Positions 1 to 10,799 of a stretch of DNA of 44,905 nucleotides are shown piece by piece. A model generated the notes under the pieces. That model searched no databases. It saw only the letters and a program-made list of their open reading frames with translations, and had not been told where the DNA came from. This DNA comes from Theodoxus fluviatilis (taxonomy: Eukaryota; Mollusca; Gastropoda; Cycloneritida; Neritidae): the NCBI GenBank assembly GCA_034096865.1, contig JAWQFJ010017081.1, positions 57,501-102,405 of the forward strand, read 5' to 3'. Position 1 is the stretch's first letter; each line of letters starts with the position of its first letter. The position numbers and the translations under genes are program-made.

Positions 1-1443
1 GCTATTATCGGAAAACGTATGGCCATCAACAACACTACTCGAAGCTGTGTGAAAACTAGAGTGGTATCAGTGCAACATCCATTGCAGTCTGGGCCACTCT
101 TGCAGTCGTTGAAAGAAGTCTTCCAAGCTACATATATTTCTTCCAAGCACGGAAAAGAGCAACCAAGTCATCATGAGCGATAATTAAACCACAGCACTCA
201 ATCGTCTGGCACAATTGCCGACAGATTGAACCTAAACATAAAATTCCGATTTTGGAAAATGAAAACTTTCAACAGTTTAGTTTGTTCGCATGTCGTGAAA
301 GCACGCTTGCATAGGGAGACAATGTGACTGTCCCTTTTGCGGGAGCGGGAAGATATATAATTTTGAAGCGAAACACTCAGAAGTGGACGTGATTGTATTC
401 AGTTTTTTTCATGACACAGACAATGTCTTCCAATCTACGACAGGTGCCAACCAGATGAGAAGGTTCTCTTTTACATTGCTTTTCCTTCAAGAAAGTAGAG
501 ACTGCCCTTATACAGAGTTAGACAGTCACGAACGTGCATTCGTCTGGTACCTACTCACCTACCTACCTACCTGCCCACGTTCTAATGAGACTCAGGGGGT
601 GTTTTGGAGTGAAGCATCATTAAAATCGATAAGCTGAGAGCACGTGATATTGACAGCTGAGGACCCAGCAATCAGGGTAGCACCATCATGGAAGCTACAC
701 GCCTGCCTTTTGCGACAGGATCGTTACAGTGTCTCCGAAAACGTAAAACATCGATAGAACATGATCCATGGCTTCGGGAAGAGTACATTCCTGACACTTA
801 AACGAAGAAGATACTACTCATCCTGCTCGATAACGTCCTTGGAGATCAGGTCAGAGCAAGACAAAGTTGTAAGGCGTACGCATTCGGAGAGCACGCCTCG
901 TGTCTTGCAAGCCAGAGACTTCCGGAAAGTTAGGGTGGTGCGCAATCCAGAGGTCCTCTTTGGGGCATCGCGCGCGGCATGACTGCGCTGCCGCCCTCCA
1001 CCGCGCTGGTTTTGTGAAAACACTGCGGGGTACCCTGCCCGAGGATATGACGTCACTCGTGGACGTGCAGGGCGCTGTTCCCTTTTTATCCCACCCAGTC
1101 GTACGTTCCAGATTGATTTTTCATCGTGCCTCAGGCGCAGGGAATTCGAAGCAGGGGATTTCAGTTAGTCTCTGGGGCTGCTACCAACGCACTCTACTAA
1201 CGCTTTCGTCTGTCAATCAAACGTTCGTCCAATAAAGTTGCTGGAATGCGTGATTTGCTGCGACGAATGCAAAGGTGCTATATTTTAATGTTCTTGTATC
1301 CAATTGTACGTCCTTAACAATAGTCCTAGCTTTCAGATTCTCGAAATCCATTTCCTTAATATACTCTGAGTTGATGAGGAGTAAATTACTTTGCACTGCA
1401 TTCGGTTCTGTTTTCATCCGTTTGCATCGGAACAACCACGGAG
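1..1443. other. Unassigned sequence
   Basis: Mixed-composition DNA with only short open frames (the longest is about 110 codons, around 900-1235). None shows a domain, repeat or splice context I can recognise. It could be intron or intergenic DNA, or old unclassified repeat. Confidence 0.5.
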
Positions 1444-1865
1444 TCATTCTGTTAACCCGAGTCACGTGACTCTGGCGCTGTTCGCAATAAATGCGTAATA
1501 GACTTGACCCTTTGCTTTACAGCACTGTGCCAAAAATAGCTCGTTCTGGATACTATTTCCCCCACTTTTTACAGAAATCATTCAGATGTCAAAAATTGTT
1601 TCCATTTCCACACAAACATTATTTTATCGAATAGACGATTGTTTATTGCCTCAACAAGCGTAAATTGTGAGTTTTGTACGAAATAGTCTTAGAACTACTT
1701 TAACGGCGTATGTCAGGGAACAGAGTGCTATCCCACAAGCCTCTCGTGTGACCTCCCTATGAATATTCCGAACGGAATAGTTTCATTACGTGCAATGAAC
1801 TGTACTAGAGACTCTTTTGCCGGCAGGCGGTAGTCTCTAGTGGACTAGGATGCCACGGAGTAGCA
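1444..1865 (+). repeat. Dispersed repeat family, copy A (uninterrupted)
   Basis: About 420 bp that aligns along its length with 29541-29850 plus 31007-31120 in the same orientation. Shared landmarks in order are AACCCGAGTCA, GCGTAATAGACTTGACCC, CTTTTTACAGAAATCATTC, GTTTATTGCCTCAACA, ATCCCACAAGCCTCTC and TCTCTAGTG. The copies differ by scattered substitutions and small indels, so they are old. No coding capacity is visible and the class is unknown. This copy gives the pre-insertion structure for the interrupted copy B. Confidence 0.8.
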
Positions 1866-2246
1866 CTCGCCAGACCATTCACAACGGAAACGCAATGTTT
1901 GAGTTGGAGCGATGTAAAGTGGAGGTTGTGGTGGCTTTAACAGCGCTCGGAAAATGAATCGGCCGATAACACAGTTTCTGCATGAGAGAGTCGTTGATTT
2001 TAAACGTAGTAAACTGTTTTGTTAGGAAGTCAAAGGCAAGTGCTCTTGAAGCAGGTTCACACTTGAGAATGCTGTAGAGACTCCAAACATCCGTGGAGGC
2101 GTATTTCAGAGTTGATCAATATGATCTCCGAGTGCGAAGGAGGAGACAGTGGGGGGGGGGGGGGGGAGGACACGAGGTGCTATGTTCTCACGGATATTGA
2201 ATTTTGAAACTTACTTTTAACGAAATCAAGTCAGCGGACTCAAAAT

Positions 2247-2249
<3 letters not shown>
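1866..2249. other. Unassigned sequence with G-run
   Basis: No gene seen. A 16-nt G homopolymer lies at 2151-2166, just upstream of a long CT microsatellite. Confidence 0.5.
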
Positions 2250-2336
<87 letters not shown>

Positions 2337-2357
2337 TTCTGTGTCTCTGCCTGCCTG

Positions 2358-2426
<69 letters not shown>

Positions 2427-2463
2427 GTGTCTCTGCCTGCCTGCCTGTCTCTCTGCCTGCCTG

Positions 2464-2508
<45 letters not shown>

Positions 2509-2518
2509 CCCTCTGTCT

Positions 2519-2572
<54 letters not shown>

Positions 2573-2700
2573 GTCTCTGCCTCCCTCTGTCTCAGTCTCT
2601 CTCTGTCTCTGTCTCTGTGTCTGTGTATCCATCTCTGTCTCCATCTCCCTCCCTCTCCCTCCCTCCCTCCCTCCCTCTCTCTCTCACTCACTTTCTCTCA
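2250..2700. repeat. Compound (CT)n microsatellite with CTGC/CCCT interruptions
   Basis: Nearly pure CT dinucleotide for about 450 bp, interrupted by CTGCCTGCCTG, GTGTCT and CCCTCCCT blocks that recur in the same order, so local segments have been duplicated. The long Ser-Leu or Arg-Glu frames across it are repeat artefacts. Confidence 0.95.
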
Positions 2701-2734
2701 CTCTCGTTGGAAATTTTTATGCAGTGTAGATAAA

Positions 2735-3118
2735 AGGTTTGTTTTTAAAAAGAGATGATCACTCGTTTTAGAATAGGAATAAGTGATTTATTGTGCTATA
2801 GGTTATGTTATAGTAATCACAGTCCTGCCATTTGTCTATCATGTCATCAGGAGTCGGAAAATGAGATGCACTTTTTGTTCAAATGCCCTCATTTTTCAGA
2901 TTTGAAAAATAGACACACAAGTTCTAGACACAATAATAATGCTGATGACCTGGTGGGTATTTTGTCGTCTCAGGATGAAGCTGTGATTAGAAACGTGGCA
3001 GCATATTTGTAGTTTGCTTTCAAAAAGAGACAAAAATATAATATTCCTAATTTAAATTAGTCATGAAACCGAAAATCATTGTTGTACGGGCTGGTGGCCT
3101 AACAATAAAATATTTCGA
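2735..3118 (+). pseudogene. LINE 3' fragment: C-terminal CCHC knuckle plus 3' UTR
   Basis: The open frame 2755-3012 encodes 85 residues ending in a stop. It begins RFRIGISDLLCYRLCY and holds a C-x2-C-x8-H-x4-C zinc knuckle (LSCHQESENEMHFLFKC), then FSDLKN and a tail ending VIRNVAAYL. This is the layout I know from the extreme C-terminus of metazoan non-LTR retrotransposon polymerases. The RT core is absent. After the stop comes a UTR of about 75 bp, the hairpin/AATAAA tail at 3088-3110, then a CTCACT-type microsatellite. The element is 5'-truncated and cannot encode an active polymerase. The same C-terminal layout recurs at 26145-26774. Confidence 0.75.
3088..3110 (+). other. Retroposon 3' tail motif (hairpin + AATAAA), locus 1
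   Basis: GGGCTGGTGGCC followed by TAACAATAAAA. GGCT and GGCC flank a GGT loop, giving a 4-bp stem with one G.U pair. Related motifs lie at 5891, 10033, 18536 and 27212. Confidence 0.75.
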
Positions 3119-3315
3119 GTTCGAGTTCTCTCACTCTCTCTCACTCACTCTCTCTCACCCTCTCTCACTCACTCTCACTCACTCTCACTCACTCTCTCTC
3201 ACTCACTCTCTCTCTCACTCTCTCTCACTCTCTCTCACTCTCTCTCACTCTCTCTCACTCTCTCTCACTCTCTCTCACTCTCTCTCACTCTCACTCTCTC
3301 GCACTCTCTCTGTCG
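3119..3315. repeat. (CTCACT)/(CTCT)n microsatellite after retroposon tail
   Basis: CTCACTCTCT-type simple sequence that starts just after the AATAAA-containing tail of the LINE fragment, consistent with growth from the element's 3' end. Confidence 0.9.
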
Positions 3316-3637
3316 CGCCCTGCACCTGCTAGGTGGGACCTTAACCTCTCATGGAGAGGAAGTCAGGAACTCAATGATTCAGATTTGGCTAAACAAAGAT
3401 TTTTTTAACTTCCCGGCAACGATGTAGAGTGAAGTAGATGGAGGCGATAGTGAATGATGGTAATGACGATAGATGATTGATGACCTACAATTGATGCGAA
3501 CAAGCGATGAGAGATAAAACAATGCTGCACCACTGGTGAAATTACCTATACAAGCTTTGGCAACCACACACCTCAAACCAAGCACATAGCTTGTCCCTGA
3601 CCCGGTTTCAATATATCTGGTACTAGATGGTTTACCC
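3316..3637. other. Unassigned sequence
   Basis: No gene, RNA or repeat structure recognised. Confidence 0.5.
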
Positions 3638-3861
3638 GTCTCCACCTTTTCCCGTATCCACCTTTTCCTGTCTCCACCTTTTCCCGTCTCCACCTGTTCC
3701 CATCTCCACCTTTTCCCGTCTCCAGCTGTTCTCGTCTCCACCTGTTTCCGTCTCCATCTTTTCCAGTCTCCACCTTTTCCTGTCTCCACCTTTTCCCGTC
3801 TTCACCTTTTCCCGTCTCCACCTTTTCCCGTCTCCACCTTTTCCCGTCTCCACCTTTTCCC
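3638..3861. repeat. 16-bp minisatellite, exactly 14 units
   Basis: Unit GTCTCCACCTTTTCCC repeated 14 times with no indel (224 bp). Substitutions such as CTGTTCCC, ATCTCC and CAGCTG mark the central units, while the last units are almost identical. The 48-bp frame period (3 x 16) gives spurious Gly/Lys/Arg-rich frames on the minus strand. Confidence 0.95.
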
Positions 3862-4164
3862 TCACATTCACCAAACATCAACGCGTGATGAGATGAGCGA
3901 GCTCGGACCCGTAAAACCTCGTGCATCACGAAGCACACGTTGGAGCCGAGTTGCCTCCCTTTGCCGTCAACAGTCCCATGACTAAAAAGTTCAAGAGGGA
4001 ATATCTCCGGAACGGTCAGAGGTACGCCTGCCAAAACGCGACGACTACCCCCATCCAGTCACGGGGGAGGGACATGCCAAATTTCGCGGAGATCTGTGCA
4101 CGGGCGGCCGAACGCATAGAGTGGATGGACAGATGGACAGAGATCCGGATAGACGAAACCGTTT
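3862..4164. other. Unassigned, probably repeat-derived
   Basis: GC-rich stretch ending in TTTTATATATATA, next to a reverse-transcriptase scrap. Its composition differs from both sides, which suggests an old inserted element, but no terminal repeats or coding motif could be tied to a family. Confidence 0.35.
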
Positions 4165-4540
4165 GGGTTTTATATATATAAATTGTATGCTGAAGATGTA
4201 GCGTTGATTTCCGACACTGTGGTTGGTCTACAGAATCAGTTGGATACTTTGGGGAGGGAAGCAGACAATGTTGGTCTTGACCTGAATGTGAATAAGTCAA
4301 AAGTAATGGTTTTCCGCAATGGAGGTTTCCTATCTGAACATGAGAAATGGCGTCTTGGTAGAGACAGATTGGAGGTGGTAAGTGAGTACAAATACCTCGG
4401 GGCATTATTTACGACAAGACTGTCATTCCACTTACTGCAGCGCGATCTGGCACAAAGAGCAAGGGTTGGTATGTTTCAAGTTATAAAATTCTGGAGAACA
4501 TTGCGTTGTGTCAAACCAGTCTTCAACAAAATATATTAAT
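4165..4540 (+). pseudogene. Non-LTR retrotransposon RT fragment (motif C onward)
   Basis: The frame reads KLYAEDVALISDTVVGLQNQ, then DLNVNKSKVMVFRNGG and YKYLGALFTT. This is the metal-binding motif C and following thumb region of a LINE reverse transcriptase. The usual Y/F-A-D-D reads YAED here, so a catalytic Asp is replaced by Glu. It continues for about 118 residues (QRARVGMFQVI...VFNKIY) and stops at 4539. Finger and palm motifs A/B, any endonuclease and the C-terminus are missing, so this is an internal fragment. The clade was not resolved; it could be the same family as the relics at 2755 and 26145. Confidence 0.8.
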
Positions 4541-4841
4541 AAGACGTTATCCCTGGAGTCAAGCTGTATTGCAAGGGAAAAGGGGGAGGCGGGGAATGGA
4601 GAGGGGAACCGTTCCATTCCTTGAACAAAATTTACGTCCTTTTCATCGGTGTGGGAAGATTTTCATTTCAAAGGCTTCTACGACAAGAAATCTACTTCAT
4701 GGCTTTGTGTTGGGTGGCTTGTTGTGCAATAAAAATCTCAGATTTTGCTTTGGGATGCTTTGTCAAGTGCCTATGTAAAGTGCTTGCCTCTTACTCAAGC
4801 AGCATGTTCTGCGACTCGGTGCCCTCTCATCATTCTTTAAA
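4541..4841. other. Unassigned sequence
   Basis: About 300 bp with no recognised gene between the RT fragment and the left inverted repeat of the next element. Confidence 0.5.
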
Positions 4842-5593
4842 GGCCGTGCTTAACGGGAGACTTTGCGGTGCGGAAAGCCAAGAAGCCCTGAGCCCCCGAG
4901 CCACGGCTATGCATTGGTCTCCTCAGCTTCTTGCTTAATTGGCGGATGTCCACGAGCCTGCTTCACAGTCGGTCACGTGAAATAACCGGATGTCAACCTC
5001 GTAGTGATGACAACAGATGGCAACCGTTAACTCCAGCGATGAGTCAAGTGGTGATGAATTACCGGCAACTGCGTTGTTTATTTCATTTGCTCCACCCATA
5101 ATTCTATGAACTGCTCCTCCTCTTCCTTCGTCATGCACGGTAGCGCACCCGTCTCGTCCATCTTTGTTGATTGTTTTCTGCGGTTGTCTTGTTCTTCTTC
5201 ATCTTCTTCACACAAGAGTGATCAAATCAGAGCAAAACTTCCGGTGCTGTACATAAAGCGAGAACATAGGTCTCAAAACTTAATTCAAGGAGTATTTGGG
5301 GCATGTATTCATGCGAAACTATCCAAGTTATTCAAATGTTGTCGTAAACCTACTGCGCGATTCTAGCAGAGAAATTATAAGGCACAGAAGTTTCGAAGCG
5401 AGGGATTGTGGACGCCATTGAACGAGCCAAGTACTCGCTCGCACCCCCGGCTTCAAAGCAGTGCTGTGAAGCCGACGAGCCCGGGCTTCGGGACTTTTCA
5501 CGCGCGAACAATGCACGTTTTGATGACGTAGTATGCCACAGGCTCTGGGCTTCTTGGCTTTCCGCACCGCGAAGCCTCCCGTTAAGCACGGCC
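4842..5593. mobile_element. Non-autonomous TIR element, about 750 bp
   Basis: Bases 4842-4894 are repeated as reverse complement at about 5541-5593. Both arms start GGCCGTGCTTAACGGGAG and share GCGGTGCGGAAAGCCAAGAA, with few mismatches. TTAA lies just outside both ends (4837-4840, one extra A before the TIR; 5594-5597), which could be a target-site duplication of TTAA type, but the extra base leaves this unsure. The interior has no recognisable transposase, so it looks like a MITE or internally deleted DNA transposon. An internal segment near 5450-5490 has its own small inverted repeat (GCTTCAAAGC / GCTGTGAAGC). Confidence 0.7.
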
Positions 5594-5890
5594 TTAACAG
5601 GAATAATAAGTGGCGTCCACGATCTGCGACGAGGGGAGACATAACTGTTCATGATCTCTTTCTCTTGGTATTTGCATGCATGGACTTTTTCAATCAAAGT
5701 TTGTGGCGCAAAACATAATGACGAACGTTCTCATGTCATGAGGCATTATGACTTTTAATGTCTTCAGTTTGTGTCATAGGAGTAGACAAAATAGAGAAAA
5801 TTGAAAAACACTTGATAGTTTGTCGTACAAATATGTCCTTGTCTTAAAAAGTTACAAGAGAGAGGGAGAACAAAGGAACGAACGAACGGG

Positions 5891-6060
5891 TTTATTTGCT
5901 CAGGCCACCGGCCCATCACAACATCACAAATAGAAAACTTCGGTTGACGCAATTCTCACAGCCTCATGTCTCCTTTGAATTGCATGGTGCAGGTACCTTG
6001 TTATTGATTTTGTCAGTTTTATATCTTGTATAGACAGCATCAACGTACACGACAAAGCTA
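5891..6060 (-). mobile_element. Retroposon 3' end on minus strand, locus 2
   Basis: Reading the minus strand, GTGATGGGCCGGTGGCC is followed by TGAGCAAATAAA and then a (CGTT)n microsatellite at 5875-5890. GGCC-GGT-GGCC forms the same hairpin as at the other tail loci. The upstream (5') part extends towards about 6060 but has no coding remnant, so the left limit is arbitrary. Confidence 0.65.
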
Positions 6061-7370
6061 AAGCTCCTAGGGAAATGACAAGTGAGAAGAAAGTGAATCG
6101 AACATTATAAACTATATTTAGCTTTTTTCTTCTAAGTGGTCTTATCCCGATCTGTCAGGATCTGCGGCATCCACCAGTCTACATCAATAGTGACATGGCC
6201 GCCAGAATCTCATTCATTCGAGATAAAGGAGAGCGGTAGTGCAAAGCATGCCGTCGCGGGTCTACGTATGTGTTCAAGCAAAGCAGCTCTCCTGAAAAAC
6301 TTGATTCGGCACATCGAGAGCGTACTGGAGCAAAATCACAAGCAGTCAGTGGTATTCACACATGCAAACCTCCTTTCTGCAATAGTGCCATACAAATAAA
6401 CATGATGCATCCATTCCAGTGAAGGCATATGATGGACGTCTGCACTCGATACAAAAACCCTCCATCATCTTCCTTCAGACAGGGCTTGTGAAGTTCTCCA
6501 CTGAGCTATTTCGCACCACTCGATCTTGTCCCCACTGTCCTAGCTTTCACGGGGCGCAATCCAGTAGCAAAGAAACAAGCCTGGGTTCCCATAGATCGAG
6601 GAGCATATCGATCAGGCGAGACAATCAATAAGATCTGTCCACACACTGCCTCGACTTGCCATCCATGATGAGGCTGTGAACATGCCTTGGTGTCAAGGGT
6701 GTGCGTATTCCTCCAAGAACAAAGAGACCTCTACAAAGATCTTCTGGCCAAAGAGGGTGTCCTACGACATGAAAGGTTGGGCGTCCTGTTCATGCAATCT
6801 TATCAAATAAACCAATGGTAGGCTCAATGATCAAACAACTCCTCGTCTATTGAATTATTTCGATGTCAACAAAAATGATTAGGTATTCCATTTGAAGAGA
6901 TCCACAAAGAAATCAATCACACTGTTTGCATACATTGGCAAATCCCCATCAAGCCAGTGGGTCTCTTTCATGACGGTTGTGCTGTGATTTTCTCTCAGGG
7001 TCTCTAGCAAAGATACCTAACTGTTGGAGCTGTTATCGCTCTGAAATGGGGGGAGGGACGGTGGAGCTGATGGAAAAGTATTGACTGCCTTGAATGGTGA
7101 CATGGGAAATCAGGTAAATCTACGTACTCCGGGGAGTAATTGTACCTTAGATTACTCCAATCCTGATTTGTGACTCGTTTTTTTTTAGGTCCGCATGGAT
7201 TGGAAAGCTTTGTGTCCATTTCTATATAGCACATCCACTGCATCACTACATTCCACGTCGCGTGTACTTTTAATCTAGGTCGTTTGTGGCAGTAAACGAA
7301 ATGGTTTTGGGGACTTTCCATGAACCTACATATGTTATTACCTGTAAATACTACCCAGAAATTGTGGATT
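6061..7370. other. Unassigned sequence, 1.3 kb
   Basis: Several open frames of 60-105 codons occur (for example 6136-6399 and 6419-6631 on plus). The 6136 frame has an ordinary amino-acid mix but no recognised domain. I see no terminal repeats. It may hold a degenerate coding relic. Confidence 0.45.
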
Positions 7371-9545
7371 TATATAATAATAATAGTTTATTCATAAGCA
7401 CATACCTTTCCTTGACAGGCAAGCTCATGGCATTTACAATCCAAAGAATCAACAATCATACAACTACTCAACACCACATTCCCACAAAAAACTCACACAC
7501 AACACACAAAAACAAAAAACAAAAACTAAGATCCAATAGAACATATAGAACAAACTATACAATATACACAGCACTTGCCGGCCAGGTCAAGTAAGGCGAA
7601 GCAGCTCAGCGGGAAAGGCGGATCGGAAGAGGTGGGTCTTTAGAGCACTTTTGAACTGGGGCAGAGTGTCAGAATGACCGACTGAGAGAGGGAGACTATT
7701 CCAGGTTACAGGTCCAATATAGGAGAAGGTACGCTGTCCTTGAGTTTTCTTATTACGGCGGGGGACCTTGAGCATTCTAGAGTCAGCAGCTGAGCGTAGA
7801 GATCTGGAGGGCGTGTAGACTGCAAGAATTTCTGTAAGAGCGTGTGGTGCGGTGTTTTCGATGGCCTTGAAGCACAAAGTATCAAGTTCATAATCTATCC
7901 TCTGAGAGATGGGGAGCCAGTGAAGTGTATGTAGGAGTGATGAGACATGGGTACGCTTGGGACATCAAAAAATTAGCCTAGCAGCACAATTCTGAACTTT
8001 CTGGAGTTTGTTAAGCAGAGTGTCAAGGAAGCCAGCGAGAAGAGAGTTTCCATAGTCGAGACGAGGCAGTACAAGTGATGTGATGAGCGTTTTGGTGGCC
8101 TGCTGAGAAAGATAATGACGAATGGTACTAATTTTCCTTAGCTCGTAATATGCTAACCGACAGACTTTGTTGACATGAGATCTCATTGACAGATCATCGT
8201 CAAACGTGACGCCTAAATTTCTAACAGACTGAGAGAAGACGATGTCACTGTGACCAATAGTTAGTTTGAGGGCCTGCTCCGATTTGCCTCCGCCGCCCAC
8301 CAGGAGTGCTTCAGTTTTTGAGTCATTGAGTTGGAGCTTGTTCCGGGTCTTCCACCGTTTCACGTCAGAGATACAGTGTTCGCAGGTAGAAAGAAGAGAG
8401 TGGATTTGACTGGGATGGGAGGAGTTGTAGAGTTGGGTATCATCAGCAAATTCACTGTGAGAGACTGAATGACTGTCAATTACATTGGAGAGTGGTGGGT
8501 GAACAGTAGAAACAGCAGAGGACCCAGAACAGAGCCCTGAGGGACTCCGTACTTGAGAGGTGTAGGATCAGAAGCAAAACCCGAGATAGAAACAGTCCGT
8601 CTACGTTCTGAGAGATATTAATGCAGGAAAGAGAGTGCTAAGTACCCAATGCCAACAACGTTTCTGAGACGGGTGAGAAGAATTCCATGGTCTATTGCGT
8701 CGAACGCGGCACTCAAGTCCAACAGAGTAAGAAGAGAAACTTTGGAATTGTCAGAAGCAACGAGAAGATCGTTTAGAACACGGGGCAGAGTTGTTTCGGT
8801 GGAATGATGAGCACGGTACGCGGATTGAAAACGGGCCAAAAGGTCATACTGGGACATGTGCTCCAGCAGCTGCTGCAAAGCTAACTTCTCTAACAATTTT
8901 GACAGAAAAGAAAGATAGGAGACTGGTCTATCATTACTAAGTTTGTTTGGATCCAGGTCCTGCTTCTTCAAGAGTGGCTTAACTATAGCTTGCTTGAAAA
9001 CACTAGGGAAGGTGCCAGTCCGGAAGCAATCATTGATCATCTGTGTCAGGACAGGTAGGATCTCGTCAATACACTCAACTAAGAGGGGTGTGGGAACAAG
9101 GTCAAGGTCACAGGAGGTAGGGTTCATACTGCGGATGGTCTTGAGGACCGCACTAGCCTCAACCGGGCTGAACTGAAGGAGGGGAGTACCCCTGAAGGAT
9201 ACTGGGTCATCACTAACAGGCGCACCTGCATCAGCAGACATGTCAACGTTGCTTCGAATATCGGACCCCTTGGACACAAAAAGTCACAAAACATCTGAGG
9301 TAACAACGACATTGAAGAAGGGAGAGTAGTACAACGGGTCGTGTTCATGAGCCTGTTCGTGATGGAAAATAATTGACTGCAAGTGGTAGAAGCACATATT
9401 TTTGCATTGAAATACACTGCCTTAGCCGTATCGACTAGACGATTGATCTTGTGCTTGAAAGAACAAAAAATTTCTTTGTGAACAGTCAAACCAGAACGCA
9501 GCCACTGTCGCTCAGCTTGTCGCTTTTTCTGCTTCAAGGCAAAGA
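7371..9545 (-). mobile_element. 5'-truncated CR1-type LINE
   Basis: The minus strand runs from about 9545 (region preceding the RT) through RT and C-terminal domains to a 3' UTR ending near 7371. On the minus strand the end shows AATAAA (7387-7392), then a short ATT-rich run (TATTATTATTA), a typical short-repeat 3' end for CR1-like elements. The apurinic endonuclease domain that full-length CR1 elements carry upstream is absent, so this is an ordinary 5'-truncated copy. No target-site duplication was identified. Confidence 0.85.
7587..9537 (-). pseudogene. CR1-clade LINE reverse transcriptase (broken ORF2)
   Basis: The pieces in order on the minus strand are as follows. 9537-9124 carries the linker (QKKRQAERQWLRSGLTVHKE). 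9277-8618 carries the fingers/palm (VKPLLKKQDLDPNKLSNDRP, SAYRAHHSTETTL, then motif A LLDLSAAFDAIDH). 8618-8450 carries GVPQGSVLGPLLF (motif B). FADD, the catalytic motif C, is intact at 8439-8450. 8363-7965 carries the thumb (NKLQLNDSKTEALLVGG, RNLGVTF, LVLPRLDYGNSLLAG, KLQKVQNCAARLIF). 7920-7587 carries HWLPISQRIDY and YTPSRSLRSAADSR, WNSLPLSVG. These blocks in this order are diagnostic of CR1. At least four frame changes separate them (near 9200, 8620, 8480 and 7965), so it is dead. Confidence 0.9.
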
Positions 9546-9987
9546 ATTTTCCATACCTTAATGGTTATTTTCACGCCAGGAAAGATTTATTCATCAAGTA
9601 GCGATTGAGAAGCCTCACAGAACATACAAGAGGAGCGAGCAGGATTGAGAGGCACGCACATGTTTGTTTTTTCAACAATCATTCTATTCTGCTGTTGTCA
9701 CTTCGTAAAGATTGTATGACAGACGTTCTGAAACGCAGAACATCATAGCTCGAGGCACTGATCAATACTACGCACGACCTAAAATCGTGGCAGTTCAAAC
9801 CAATCAACGTAGACATCGATACAATCAAAACAGAGCGACGGGAACCCATTTTATGCCTCTGATTAGCTTTTGCTGATACCTTTCGTGATAAAAGGAATCC
9901 AAGAATCCAAATATATCCAGATCGCTTGCTCGTTCTCTCTTTGTGTCAGTCGAGCCAGTTCGAGGTGTTTCTGGCAAGGTGGCGCCC
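9546..9987. other. Unassigned sequence
   Basis: About 440 bp between the CR1 5' truncation point and the 103-bp array. No gene seen. Confidence 0.5.
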
Positions 9988-10712
9988 TCAAAGGATTGCA
10001 TTGAATTGAAATGAATTGAACTGAATTGAATGCTTTATTGCAGCCGACGGCCCATCAGACAATTTTAAAACATACATGCCATGTACACTCTCAAAGGATT
10101 GCATTGAATTGAAATGAATTGAACTGAATTGAATGCTTTATTGCAGCCGACGGCCCATCAGACAATTTTAAAACATACATGCCATGTACACTCTCAAAGG
10201 ATTGCATTGAATTGAAGTGAATTGAATTGAATTGAACTGAATTGAATGCTTTATTCCAGCCGACGGCCCATCAGACAATTTTAAAACATACATGCTATGT
10301 ACACTCTCAAAGGATTGCTTTGAATTGAATTGAATTGAACTGAATTGAATGCTTTATTGCAGCCGACGGCCCATCAGACAATTTTAAAACATACATGCTA
10401 TGTACATTCTCAAAGGATTGCATTGAATTGAATTGAATTGAACTGAATTGAATGCTTTATTGCAGCCGACGGCCCATCAGACAATTTTAAAACATACATG
10501 CTATGTACATTCTCAAAGGATTGCTTTGATTGAATTGAATTGAACTGAATTGATTGCTTTATTGCAGCCGACGGCCCATCAGACAGTTTTAAAACACACA
10601 TGCTATGTACACTCTCAAAGGATTGCATTGAATTGAATTGAACTGAATTGATTGCTTTATTGCAGCCGACGGCCCATCAGACAATTTTAAAACACACATG
10701 CTATGTACACTC
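9988..10712 (-). repeat. 103-bp tandem array, 7 units, built from a retroposon 3' tail
   Basis: The start TCAAAGGATTG recurs at 9988, 10091, 10194, 10307, 10410, 10513, 10615 and 10713 (spacings 103, 103, 113, 103, 103, 102, 98). Each unit, read on the minus strand, contains GATGGGCCGTCGGCTG, then CAATAAAG, then a (TTCAA)-type pentanucleotide run: the hairpin/AATAAA tail plus microsatellite seen at the dispersed retroposon loci. Length variation comes from gain or loss of the ATTGA pentamers. The hairpin is kept in all units. Confidence 0.9.
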
Positions 10713-10799
10713 TCAAAGGATTGCATTAGCGGTGCAGGCAGACGCCGCCAGTAACTGAAAACGGGATAAGTCTTGTCACACCTGGAAGAGCATCACAGA

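Noticed and set aside
2240..2733. Ser-Leu and Arg-Glu repeat frames
   Set aside because: CT microsatellite; no codon structure.
4160..4185. TATA-box promoter at TTTTATATATATA
   Set aside because: It sits at the junction of repeat remnants just before a dead RT fragment; no transcript unit follows.
6136..6631. Two adjacent plus-strand frames as a small gene
   Set aside because: Protein-like composition but no domain, splice context or homology signal I can name; left as unassigned.
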